Source: Novosphingobium sediminicola | GTDB lineage: Bacteria; Pseudomonadota; Alphaproteobacteria; Sphingomonadales; Sphingomonadaceae | Assembly (NCBI RefSeq): GCF_014196525.1 | Contig: NZ_JACIDX010000016.1 | Span: forward strand, 1 to 64,000 | Reading direction: 5' to 3' | DNA: 64,000 bases | Part shown: in pieces, positions 27,784 through 36,460 of the stretch | Layout: each line of letters opens with the position of its first letter | Numbering within the stretch: position 1 is the first letter of the stretch | Program-made: the position numbers and the translations under genes | Notes under the pieces: model-generated | Seen by the model: only the letters and a program-made list of their open reading frames with translations | The model's database searches: none | Told to the model about the DNA's origin: nothing

Positions 27784-27799
27784 CTGACAGAAGTGTCAG
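27784..27799. promoter_or_regulatory. Inverted repeat CTGACA/TGTCAG
   Basis: CTGACA-GAAG-TGTCAG is a perfect 6-bp inverted repeat with a 4-base spacer, about 190 bases upstream of the receptor start. It could be an operator or a transcript-end hairpin in the leader. Confidence 0.35.
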
Positions 27800-27987
27800 C
27801 TTCTTTACCCCGGCCCGCCACAGCGGCAAGACAGCGCCATTGCTCTGTCACCGTGCGGGGGCGCGCCATGCAAACTTCCGGGGCATCAGGAAGTCGGGCC
27901 TCAACGCTTGCCGAACGAACGGAGCTTTGTCCGGGCCAATCCTTGGCGGCTGGCCGCACGCGCAGCGCGCGTAACAAAGGGGTGAAC

Positions 27988-30900
27988 ATGAAAACGAACC
28001 TTGCAAACGCACTGAGGCATGGCGCCGCGCCGCTGGTGATGAGCATCGCGATGCTGGCCGGTCCCGCCTATGCCCAACAGGCTTCGATCGTCGATGGTCC
28101 GCCGCCGGCCCCCGCCGCGCCGGTCGACACTTCGGCCACCATCGTGGTGACGGGCACGCGCATCGTCAATCCGAACCTCAAGTCAGCCGCTCCGATCACC
28201 ACCGTGTCGGCGCTTGACCTGAAAGTGGCGGGCACGACCCGTACGGAAGACATCCTCAACCAGTTGCCGCAGGTCTTTGCCGCGCAATCCTCGACGCTGG
28301 CCAATGGCGCGAGCGGCACGGCCGAAGTCGACCTTCGCGGTCTTGGTCCCAAGCGCACGCTGGTGCTGATCAACGGCCGCCGCCTGATGGCGGGCGATCC
28401 CAGCCCGACCAGCAGCTCGGCGGCTGACCTTAACTTCATCCCCGCCTCGCTGATCAAGCGCGTCGACGTGCTGACCGGCGGCGCATCGGCCACCTATGGC
28501 GCAGACGCGGTGGCGGGCGTGGTCAACTTTGTCATGGACAAGGACCTCAACGGCCTGCGCATCGACGTCAACGATGGCCTGTATCAGCACAACAATGGCT
28601 CGACCATGGTGCAGGGCCTGCTGAACGCGCGAACGGCCGCGGGGCTGTCGGGTTTTGACTATCCCACGGGCAACACCTGGGGCGGCAACAATGTCGACGC
28701 CACGATTTCCTATGGCACCAAGTTTGCCGATGGCGCGGGCCATGTGATGGCCTATTTCGGCTATCGCCAGAGCAATGCGCTGCTTCAGTCCGCGCGCGAC
28801 TTTTCCAAGTGCACGGTCCAGAACGTGCCCGGCAGCGCTTCAAATCTGCGGTGCGGCGGTTCGTCGATCTCGGCAAATGGCAATGCGGTTTATTACGCCA
28901 ATGATGGCAAGGGCAATGTGTCCTCGACGGTCGGCACCCTGGGCAATGGTACGTTTGGCGGGGCCCCTACGCGCTACAACTTTGCCCCGCTCAATTACTT
29001 CCAGCGTCCTGACCAGCGCTATACCGCCGGTCTGTTCGCCGATTATGAAGTGAATTCGGCGCTGCATCCCTATCTTGAATTCATGTTCATGGACGATCAC
29101 ACCGTGGCCCAGATCGCCCCCTCGGGTGACTTTGGCAACACGCTGACGATCAACTGCGACAATCCGTTGATGAGCGCGGCGCAGCATAATGCGATCTGTA
29201 CGTCCGACAATATGGTCAACCACTATCTGGGCACGTTCCCGCTGGTGGATTCGGTCTATAACGGGCTGTCTCCTGCCACGCAGGCCCAGGCGACGCTGGC
29301 CCCCAACAATTACACGGCCTTCTTCCAGTTGCTGCGCCGCAACGTCGAAGGCGGCGCCCGTGTCAGCGATCTTCAGCATACCTCGTTCCGTACGGTGGTC
29401 GGCTCGAAGGGCGAACTGGGCCATGGCTGGGCTTATGACGCCTATTTCCAGTATGGGCGGACCAATTATAATCAGGTCTATTCGAACGAATTTTCGGCCC
29501 AGCGTCTGGGTTATGCGCTTGATGTCGTGACCGGCCCTTCGGGCACGCCGGTGTGCCGCATTTCGCTCACCTATCCTTCGTCGGGCTGCGTTCCCTATAA
29601 CATCTGGTCGGGATCGCCTTCGGCTGCCTCGCTGGCCTATCTCAATGCCACCGGATTCCAGAACGGCTATACCAGCCAGACGGTGATCTCCGGCACGCTG
29701 ACGGGCGACCTTGGCACCTATGGCCTGAAATCGCCGCTGGCCAGCGATGGCGTGAACATCGCGCTGGGCATCGAGCGCCGCACCGAAAAGCTGGTGCTCA
29801 ATACCGACAATGCGTTCCAGTCGGGCGATCTGACCGGCCAGGGCGCGCCGACCCTGCCGATCAACGGCGGCTATCACGTCACCGAGTTCCTTGGCGAAAT
29901 AGCGGTGCCGGTGATCGACCGGATGCTGACCTTCAACGGCGGTTTCCGTTATTCGGATTATGCGATCAACAACGGTAAGGGTTACAAGACCGGCACCTAC
30001 AAGCTGGAACTGGACTTTACGCCGATCGAGGATATCCGCATCCGCGCCAGCCTTAACCGCGCGGTGCGTGCGCCCAACATTCAGGAGCTGTTCCGCGCCA
30101 ACTATGTCGGCCTTGACGGCGTGACCGATCCTTGTGCCGGCACGGCGATTACCGCCGCCGACACGGGCTGTCTGGCCCAGGGCCTGCGTGTGGGGCAGAC
30201 TGTGGCTTCGAATCCGGCGGCGCAATATAACGGCTATCTGGGCGGCAATGCCAACCTGCGCCCGGAAAAGGCCACGACCAAGACCGTGGGCGTGGTCATC
30301 ACCCCGCATCAGGTGCCGGGCCTGTCGATGAGCGTCGATTATTTCGACATCAAGATCAATCAGGCCATTCAGGCCTATGGCGCCGACGCCATCCTGGGTG
30401 CGTGCAACTCGGGCAGCGCACTGGCCTGCGGTCTGATCAAGCGTAATGCGGCTGGTTCGCTGTGGCTGTCGCCCGATGGCTATGTCACCGATCTTGATAA
30501 CAATGTGGGCTGGGTGAAGACGGCCGGCTTTGAAGTCAATACAAGCTATTCAAAGAACCTTGGCGTCTGGGGCCGCCTTAACGCCAGCCTGACGGGTACG
30601 GCGTTGAGCGAAAAGTCCACCTATAATGGCTTGTCGCCGGCCTATGACTGCGCAGGCTATTATGGCAGCACCTGCGGGGTTCCGGCGCCCAACTGGCGCC
30701 ACAAGGCCCGCCTTACCTGGTCGACGCCCAAGAACATCGATGTGTCGCTGACCTGGCGCTATGTCGGTTCGGCCAAGGTCGAATATACGAACCCCTCGCC
30801 CACGCTCGCGGCAACGGACTACAGCACCTATAACGCGAAGCTTCCGGCCATGAGCTATTTCGACCTGTTCGTGACGGGCAAGGTGGGCAAAAACCTGTCG

Positions 30901-31077
30901 GTCCGTGCCGGTGTGAACAACATCTTTGACAAGGATCCGCCGCTGGTTTCCTCGGGCGCCTCGGACGGTTCCATTCTTAGCTCCTGCCAGTCGGTCTATT
31001 GCAATGGCAATACCTATCCGGGCGTGTATGACTCGCTGGGTCGCTATCTGTTCGTTGGCGCGACGGTCAACTTCTGA
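27988..31077 (+). CDS. TonB-dependent outer-membrane receptor
   Basis: This is a large TonB-dependent receptor of 1029 residues for import of a scarce substrate across the outer membrane. The signal peptide ends near Ala29 (GPAYA-Q), and a TonB box-like TIVVTGTR lies at 51-58. The plug domain follows (LNQLPQVFAAQSS, VDLRGLGPKRTLVLINGRRL, GASATYGADAVAGVVNFVM). The rest is the 22-strand beta-barrel, ending in the aromatic terminus GATVNF. The ATG at 27988 has AAAGGGG upstream. Size and plug sequence match the sphingomonad/Caulobacter receptor class often linked to peptides or plant-derived compounds. The downstream hydroxylase, sulfotransferase and peptidases favour a peptide, by inference. Confidence 0.95.
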   Translation: MKTNLANALRHGAAPLVMSIAMLAGPAYAQQASIVDGPPPAPAAPVDTSATIVVTGTRIVNPNLKSAAPITTVSALDLKVAGTTRTEDILNQLPQVFAAQSSTLANGASGTAEVDLRGLGPKRTLVLINGRRLMAGDPSPTSSSAADLNFIPASLIKRVDVLTGGASATYGADAVAGVVNFVMDKDLNGLRIDVNDGLYQHNNGSTMVQGLLNARTAAGLSGFDYPTGNTWGGNNVDATISYGTKFADGAGHVMAYFGYRQSNALLQSARDFSKCTVQNVPGSASNLRCGGSSISANGNAVYYANDGKGNVSSTVGTLGNGTFGGAPTRYNFAPLNYFQRPDQRYTAGLFADYEVNSALHPYLEFMFMDDHTVAQIAPSGDFGNTLTINCDNPLMSAAQHNAICTSDNMVNHYLGTFPLVDSVYNGLSPATQAQATLAPNNYTAFFQLLRRNVEGGARVSDLQHTSFRTVVGSKGELGHGWAYDAYFQYGRTNYNQVYSNEFSAQRLGYALDVVTGPSGTPVCRISLTYPSSGCVPYNIWSGSPSAASLAYLNATGFQNGYTSQTVISGTLTGDLGTYGLKSPLASDGVNIALGIERRTEKLVLNTDNAFQSGDLTGQGAPTLPINGGYHVTEFLGEIAVPVIDRMLTFNGGFRYSDYAINNGKGYKTGTYKLELDFTPIEDIRIRASLNRAVRAPNIQELFRANYVGLDGVTDPCAGTAITAADTGCLAQGLRVGQTVASNPAAQYNGYLGGNANLRPEKATTKTVGVVITPHQVPGLSMSVDYFDIKINQAIQAYGADAILGACNSGSALACGLIKRNAAGSLWLSPDGYVTDLDNNVGWVKTAGFEVNTSYSKNLGVWGRLNASLTGTALSEKSTYNGLSPAYDCAGYYGSTCGVPAPNWRHKARLTWSTPKNIDVSLTWRYVGSAKVEYTNPSPTLAATDYSTYNAKLPAMSYFDLFVTGKVGKNLSVRAGVNNIFDKDPPLVSSGASDGSILSSCQSVYCNGNTYPGVYDSLGRYLFVGATVNF

Positions 31078-31102
31078 CCCTTTGCGCATAATGTGATCGG
31101 CA

Positions 31103-31136
31103 GCGGCGGCTTCTCCCTCGGGAGGGGCCGCCGTTT
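31103..31136 (+). terminator. Hairpin after the TonB receptor gene
   Basis: GCGGCGGC and GCCGCCG with an inner stem CTCCC/GGGAG form an extended hairpin followed by GTTTGCTT, 26 bases after the receptor stop. It probably acts as a partial terminator or a stabilising 3' structure, allowing the receptor to be made in excess over the downstream genes. Confidence 0.6.
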
Positions 31137-31160
31137 GCTTATGATAGAAGGGGAATTTTC

Positions 31161-33191
31161 GTGAGCCTTGACGCTGGCGGGATGACACAGGCCGACGAGC
31201 AGGAGGCGATTGCGCAGATTGTCGCCCTTGCGCGCGGCAGGCGTATGGACGAGGCGGCGGTTGCGGTGCGCCGCGCGGCCGCGCGCGGGGCGGGCGGGCC
31301 GGTGTTTGCTGCGCTGGCCGGGGCGGTAGAGTTTCATCGCGGGCAATTTGCCGATGCCATCCCCCATCTGCGCTTTGCCCATAGCGCTCAGCCCGCCGAC
31401 AATACGGTTCGCGCCAATCTGGCCGAGGCGCTGTATCGCACCGGGGCCGGGGATGCGGCGCTGGCGCTGTGCGAAGAGGATGCGGCACGGGCGGACCGGT
31501 CCTTGCGCCTGGCGCGGATCGGCGGCCATCTGGCGCAGGAGGCGGGGGAATTCGCCCGCGCCGCCGCGCTTTACCGCATCGCTCTGGATGGCGATGCGCG
31601 GGATTGGTCGGGGTGGAACAATCTGGGCAATGCGCTTGGCGCGCTGGAGGATTGGGATGAGGCGGTGTCGGCGCTGCGCCGGGCGGCGGCGCTGGCGCCC
31701 GATTCCGCGCCGGTGCGGCTCAATCTGGGCAAGACGCTGATCGAGGCCGGGCGGGGCGAGGAAGGCGAGGCTTTGCTGCGCGCGCTGGTCCGCGAATTTC
31801 CGCAGGAGGCAGCCACACATTACGCGATGTTTGACGTGCTGCGCGGGGCGGGCGATGCCGATGGGGCGCATCAGGCGATTTCCACCGCGGCGCGTCTGGC
31901 CCCCGATGATGCGCAGATTCAGGCCGATTGGGGCCAGCATTGCGCCATGATGGGTCTGTTCGACGAGGTGGAGGCGCCGCTTCGCAAGGCTTTGGCGATC
32001 GACCCCTCGATTGCCCCGGCGTGGGTCGGCCTGGCCAGCCTGCTGGAACGATTGAACCGCGAGGATGAGATCGAGCCTTTGCGCGCCGAGGCGGTGGCCC
32101 ATGTCGATGCCGCCTCGCTCTCCTTCATCGATGCGCTGCGCCATAAACGCGCCCATCGCTATGACGAGGCGCTGGCCGCGCTGGAGGCGGCGGGCGAGCA
32201 AACGGTGACGGCGGGGCAGCGCCATCACTTGCGCGGGGTACTGCTCGACCGACTGGGGCGCTATGATGAGGCCTTTGCCAGTTTTGCTGCGATGAATGCC
32301 GAATTTGCCACCGACCCCACCGATCCGCGCGGGCGCGGGGCGCGCTATCGGGCGGAAATCGAGGCGGGCGCAGCTTTGCTGACCCCGGCATGGCGGGCGG
32401 GGTGGGGCGCGTTTACGCCCTCGCGCGCGCGGCCCGCGCCGATCTTCCTGCTGGGCTTTCCGCGTTCGGGCACAACGCTGCTCGACACGATGCTGATGGC
32501 CGAGCCGCGCGTGCGCGTGCTGGAGGAAGCGCCGATCATAGCCGAGATCGAGGCGCAATTGGGGGGCATCGCCGCCCTGCCGGGATTGAGCGCGGATCAG
32601 ATCAAGGAGGCCCGCGCGCTCTATTTCGCCCGTGCCGGTGAACTGGCCGATCTGGGCCCCGACAGCATCGTGCTGGACAAGCATCCGATGCATCTGCGCC
32701 ATGCGCCCACCATCGCTCGCCTGTTTCCCGAAAGCCGGTTTATCCTTGCCCTGCGCCACCCCTGCGATGTGGTGCTGTCCTGCTGGCTGACCAATTTCCG
32801 GCTGAACAATGCGATGGCCAGCTTCCTCGATCTGGAGGATGCTGCCGCGCTGTATGAAGCCGCCTTTGGCCAGTGGGAAAAGGCGCGGGCGCTGCTCGAT
32901 CTGCCCGTGGGCGAGGTGGTCTATGAACGCCTTGTCGAGGATAAAGACGCCGAATTGCGGCCCTTGTTCGACTGGCTGGGGCTGGATTGGCCCGATGGCG
33001 GGGTGGATCACCGCGAGGCCGCCCGCGCGCGCGGCACCGTCATCACCGCCAGCTATGCCCAGGTGACCGAGCCGATCTATCAGCGCGCCGCCGGGCGGTG
33101 GCGGCACTATCAGGCGCATCTGGCCCCGGTGGCCGCGCGCCTTGCGGGCTGGATCGAACGTTTTGGCTATGGTGAGGGGCCGCAGGCATGA
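31161..33191 (+). CDS. TPR-repeat sulfotransferase family protein
   Basis: This is a two-part protein of 676 residues. Residues about 15-410 are tandem tetratricopeptide repeats (for example GWNNLGNALGALEDWDEAVSALRRAAALAP). Residues 425-676 are a PAPS-dependent sulfotransferase domain: the 5'-phosphosulfate loop is GFPRSGTT at 432-439, and ALRHPCDVVLSCW supplies the 3'-phosphate site. The predicted start is GTG at 31161, with GAAGGGGAA upstream. The TPR array probably selects a protein or peptide acceptor. It overlaps the following hydroxylase gene by four bases. No signal peptide is present, so it acts in the cytoplasm. Confidence 0.9.
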   Translation: MSLDAGGMTQADEQEAIAQIVALARGRRMDEAAVAVRRAAARGAGGPVFAALAGAVEFHRGQFADAIPHLRFAHSAQPADNTVRANLAEALYRTGAGDAALALCEEDAARADRSLRLARIGGHLAQEAGEFARAAALYRIALDGDARDWSGWNNLGNALGALEDWDEAVSALRRAAALAPDSAPVRLNLGKTLIEAGRGEEGEALLRALVREFPQEAATHYAMFDVLRGAGDADGAHQAISTAARLAPDDAQIQADWGQHCAMMGLFDEVEAPLRKALAIDPSIAPAWVGLASLLERLNREDEIEPLRAEAVAHVDAASLSFIDALRHKRAHRYDEALAALEAAGEQTVTAGQRHHLRGVLLDRLGRYDEAFASFAAMNAEFATDPTDPRGRGARYRAEIEAGAALLTPAWRAGWGAFTPSRARPAPIFLLGFPRSGTTLLDTMLMAEPRVRVLEEAPIIAEIEAQLGGIAALPGLSADQIKEARALYFARAGELADLGPDSIVLDKHPMHLRHAPTIARLFPESRFILALRHPCDVVLSCWLTNFRLNNAMASFLDLEDAAALYEAAFGQWEKARALLDLPVGEVVYERLVEDKDAELRPLFDWLGLDWPDGGVDHREAARARGTVITASYAQVTEPIYQRAAGRWRHYQAHLAPVAARLAGWIERFGYGEGPQA

Positions 33192-34315
33192 GCGCTGTCG
33201 AGGCCATGGTTCGCGCGGGCGATCTGGCCGGGGCGGCGGAGCAGTTGGAGCAGGCGTTAGGCGAGGAGCCAAGCCTGACGCGCTATCTGCAACTGGCGGG
33301 CCTGCGCCGCGCTTTGCGCCAACCGCACCGGGCCCTGCGCGCGGTGGAGGCGGGACTGGCGCTGGCGCCGCTTGATTTTATGGCATTATGTATGCGCGCC
33401 GGATTGCTGGAGGGCATCGGCGATCCCGGCGTGGGCCGCGCGTGGGACGAGGCGCTGGCGCAAAGGCCGGAGGGCGATCTGCCGCCGCCGCTGCTGGCCG
33501 CGATGGCCCATGGCGAAGCGTTGCGCGATCAATGGCGCGCCGCGCGCGCCGCGCAGATGGCGCAGGCCACGCAGGCCAGCGAAGCGGTGGGGGGCGATGA
33601 GGCATGGCGCATCGCCCGTTTCCGCAGCAACACCTTGCGCCAGACCCGTCCCTATTATTCCGAGCCGACCCATTTCTTCTATCCCGGCCTGAGCATGCGC
33701 GAATATCACCCGGCCGAGCGCTTCCCATGGCTGGCTGATCTTGCCGCCGCGACCGAGGCGATCCGCGACGAGATGCTGGCCGTGATGCGTTCTGACCGCG
33801 CCGAACTGGCCCCCTATATCCAATATGCCGAGCATCAGGCGCTGCGCCAGTGGCAGCCGTTGAACCACAATCCCGACTGGACCGCGATCCACCTGATCCG
33901 CCGGGGCGAGATGGTTTCGGCCAATGCCGCGCAATGTCCGGTCACGATGGAATTGCTCTCGCGCATGCCCCAGCCCGATATTCCGGGCGCTTCGGCCAAT
34001 GCGCTGTTTTCCCTGTTGGCGCCCCATACGGCGATCCCGCCTCATGTGGGGGTCAATAATGCGCGGCTGCTGTGCCATGTGCCGCTGGTGGTGCCCGATG
34101 GCTGCTGGTTCCGGGTGGGGGCCGAAACGCGGATGTGGCGCGAGGGAGAGCCTTTCGTGTTCGACGATACGATCGAGCATGAGGCAATGAACCCGAGCGA
34201 CCATCTGCGCGTGGTGATGATTTTCGACATCTGGCACCCGGATCTGACGCCGGGGGAACGCGACGCCGTGCGCGCCATCGTGGCGCAGGAAACGGCTGCC
34301 GGAAATCTGGGTTAA
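33188..34315 (+). CDS. TPR-containing aspartyl/asparaginyl beta-hydroxylase family protein
   Basis: This protein of 375 residues has an N-terminal short TPR-like helical region (1-130) and a C-terminal AspH-type Fe(II)/2-oxoglutarate oxygenase domain (about 170-355). Likely metal ligands are His286 (AIPPHVGVNN) and His331 (DDTIEHEAMN), with Arg341 for 2-oxoglutarate; AspH enzymes typically use two histidines. Translation is coupled to the sulfotransferase by a four-base overlap, so both probably modify the same target. The target is not identifiable from sequence. Confidence 0.9.
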   Translation: MSAVEAMVRAGDLAGAAEQLEQALGEEPSLTRYLQLAGLRRALRQPHRALRAVEAGLALAPLDFMALCMRAGLLEGIGDPGVGRAWDEALAQRPEGDLPPPLLAAMAHGEALRDQWRAARAAQMAQATQASEAVGGDEAWRIARFRSNTLRQTRPYYSEPTHFFYPGLSMREYHPAERFPWLADLAAATEAIRDEMLAVMRSDRAELAPYIQYAEHQALRQWQPLNHNPDWTAIHLIRRGEMVSANAAQCPVTMELLSRMPQPDIPGASANALFSLLAPHTAIPPHVGVNNARLLCHVPLVVPDGCWFRVGAETRMWREGEPFVFDDTIEHEAMNPSDHLRVVMIFDIWHPDLTPGERDAVRAIVAQETAAGNLG

Positions 34316-34330
34316 ACAAGGAGCAGTTTG

Positions 34331-36433
34331 ATGAAGCATCGTTTGATGGTGATGGCGGCGTCTTTGGCGATGATTCCCGCGGCATCGGGGGCGCAGACGG
34401 TGTTTGATGCGCCTTCGCCTTTGCCGTTCCACGCGCCCGATTTTTCGCGCATCAAGGACGCTGATTTCCAGCCCGCCATCGAACGCGGCATCGCGCTGCA
34501 ACGGGCCGAGATCGATGCCATTGCCGCCAATCCTGCCGCCCCGACCTTTGCCAACACCATCGAGGCGATGGAGCGTGCGGGCCAGATGCTCGACCGTGTG
34601 AATCAGGTGTTTTCCGCGCTGACCAGCGCCAACACCAATGACACGCTGGACGGGGTGGACCGGGTCACGGCGCCCAAGCTGGCGGCGCTCAATGATGAAG
34701 TGTCGCTCAATGCGAAGCTCTTCGCCCGCATCAAGGTGCTGCATGAGAAGGCGGCCAGCCTTAAGCTCTCGCCCGTCCAGCGTCGCCTGCTCGACCGCAC
34801 CTATGAGAGCTTTACCCATAGCGGCGCGCTGCTGGACGAGGCGGGCAAGACCCAGCTGAAAGCGATCAACCAGCGCCTTGCCAGCCTGTCGACCGAATTT
34901 TCGCAGCAATTGACCGCAGGCACGCGTGATGCTGCGCTGGTGGTGAAGGATAAGGCGGCGCTGGCGGGCCTGTCGGAGGGCGAGATTGCGGCGGCGGCCA
35001 AGGCGGCCGAGGGCAAGAAGCTGCCCGCGGGCACCTATGTGCTGCCCTTGCAGAACACGACGCAGCAGCCGCAACTGGAAAGCCTGTCCGATTCCGCGAC
35101 GCGCAAGGCCTTGTTCGAGGCGAGCTGGACCCGCAGCGAGCGCGGCGATGCCCATGACACGCGCGCGATGATCACCGAAATGGCGCAGTTGCGCGCCGAA
35201 AAGGCCAAGCTGCTGGGCTACAAGAATTTTTCCGACTATCAGCTCTATGACCAGATGGCCAAGAACGGCGCCAACGCCCGCGCCTTCATGGCCAAGCTGG
35301 CCCCCGCGCTGAAGGCCGCGCAGGAGCGGCAGGTCAAGGAACTGGCGGCGCTGATCGCCAAGGACGGGGGCGACACCAGCGTCAAGCCGTGGGACTGGCA
35401 GAAATACGCCGGGCAAAGCCTGAAGGCCAAGCTCTCCTTCGATCCCGCCTCGGCCAAGCCCTATTTCGAGATCAACAAGGTGATGGAGGATGGCGTTTTC
35501 TACGCCGCCAACCAGCTTTACGGCATCAGCTTCAAACGCCGCACCGATCTGCCCGTCTATCAGGAAGATGTGCGCACCTACACCGTCTATGACAAGGGCG
35601 GCAAGGAGCTGGGCCTGTTCTATTGGGACCCGTGGAAGCGGGACAACAAGCAGGGCGGCGCATGGATGAGCAATTTCGTCGGCCAGTCAGGGATGATGGG
35701 CACCAAACCGGTCATCTATAATGTCGAAAATTTCGCCAAACCGGCGGCAGGAGAGCCGCTGCTGGTCAGTTTCGACGATGTGATCACCATGTTCCACGAA
35801 TTTGGCCATGCGCTGCACGGCCTGTTCTCGGACCAGTATTACCCCAGCATGTCGGGCGCCAACACCGCGCGCGATTTCGTCGAATTCCCCAGCCAGTTCA
35901 ATGAGAACTGGGCCACCGATCCCAAGGTTCTGGCCCATTATGCACGCCATTATCAGACCGGCGCGCCCATGCCCCCGGCCATGGTGGAAAAATTGAAAGA
36001 CCTGCGCCGCATCGATCAGGGCTATGATCTGGGCGAGGTGGTGGCCGCCGCGATGCTGGATATGGACTGGCACGCGCTGTCTGCCGATGCGCCGCGTCAG
36101 GATGTCGATGCGTTCGAGGCCAAGGCGCTGGCCGCCACGGGGCTGGACACCGCCCATGTCCCGCCGCGCTATCGTTCCAGCTATTTCCGCCACATCTGGG
36201 CCAATGGTTATGCCAGCGCCTATTACGCCTATCTGTGGACCCAGATGCTCGACCATGACGCCTATGACTGGTTCGTCCACCATGGCGGCCTGAGCCGCGC
36301 CAATGGCGAGCGTTTCCGCGCATTGGTGCTCTCGCGCGGGTCGTCGCTGGATTATGCGGCCATGTACAAAGGCTTCACCGGGCGCGATCCCTCGGTCACG
36401 CCGATGCTGCGCGCCAAGGGCCTGATCGACTGA
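34331..36433 (+). CDS. M3 family metallopeptidase (peptidyl-dipeptidase Dcp-like), exported
   Basis: This is a zinc oligopeptidase of 700 residues with a signal peptide (MVMAASLAMIPAASGAQ). The HEFGH zinc motif is at 489-493, followed by the family's ALHGLFSDQYYPSMSGANTARDFVEFPSQ. The C-terminal YRSSYFRHIWANGYASAYYAYLWTQMLDHD is also typical. It should release dipeptides or cut short peptides in the periplasm. AAGGAG precedes the ATG at 34331. It is 15 bases after the hydroxylase gene, consistent with one transcript. Confidence 0.93.
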   Translation: MKHRLMVMAASLAMIPAASGAQTVFDAPSPLPFHAPDFSRIKDADFQPAIERGIALQRAEIDAIAANPAAPTFANTIEAMERAGQMLDRVNQVFSALTSANTNDTLDGVDRVTAPKLAALNDEVSLNAKLFARIKVLHEKAASLKLSPVQRRLLDRTYESFTHSGALLDEAGKTQLKAINQRLASLSTEFSQQLTAGTRDAALVVKDKAALAGLSEGEIAAAAKAAEGKKLPAGTYVLPLQNTTQQPQLESLSDSATRKALFEASWTRSERGDAHDTRAMITEMAQLRAEKAKLLGYKNFSDYQLYDQMAKNGANARAFMAKLAPALKAAQERQVKELAALIAKDGGDTSVKPWDWQKYAGQSLKAKLSFDPASAKPYFEINKVMEDGVFYAANQLYGISFKRRTDLPVYQEDVRTYTVYDKGGKELGLFYWDPWKRDNKQGGAWMSNFVGQSGMMGTKPVIYNVENFAKPAAGEPLLVSFDDVITMFHEFGHALHGLFSDQYYPSMSGANTARDFVEFPSQFNENWATDPKVLAHYARHYQTGAPMPPAMVEKLKDLRRIDQGYDLGEVVAAAMLDMDWHALSADAPRQDVDAFEAKALAATGLDTAHVPPRYRSSYFRHIWANGYASAYYAYLWTQMLDHDAYDWFVHHGGLSRANGERFRALVLSRGSSLDYAAMYKGFTGRDPSVTPMLRAKGLID

Positions 36434-36460
36434 AATTCCCCCTATCAGAAGGTTTGAGAC

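Larger units (their letters stand above)
27389..27987 (+). other. 599-base intergenic region upstream of the TonB receptor
   Basis: No convincing gene is present. The frames that remain open have unlikely composition. The part from about 27600 to 27790 is markedly richer in A and T than the flanking genes and holds two perfect palindromes (27681-27697 and 27784-27799). The part from 27800 to 27987 is most simply a long 5' leader. An in-frame upstream extension of the receptor from 27793 has no signal-peptide character and is rejected as coding. Confidence 0.6.

Noticed and set aside
27793-27987. In-frame upstream extension of the TonB receptor
   Set aside because: The signal peptide begins at 27988 with a ribosome-binding site just before it; the extension has no similarity to receptors.
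31044-33272. Antisense frame of 742 codons across the TPR-sulfotransferase
   Set aside because: No domains and no ribosome-binding site; the + strand frame has sulfotransferase and TPR motifs.
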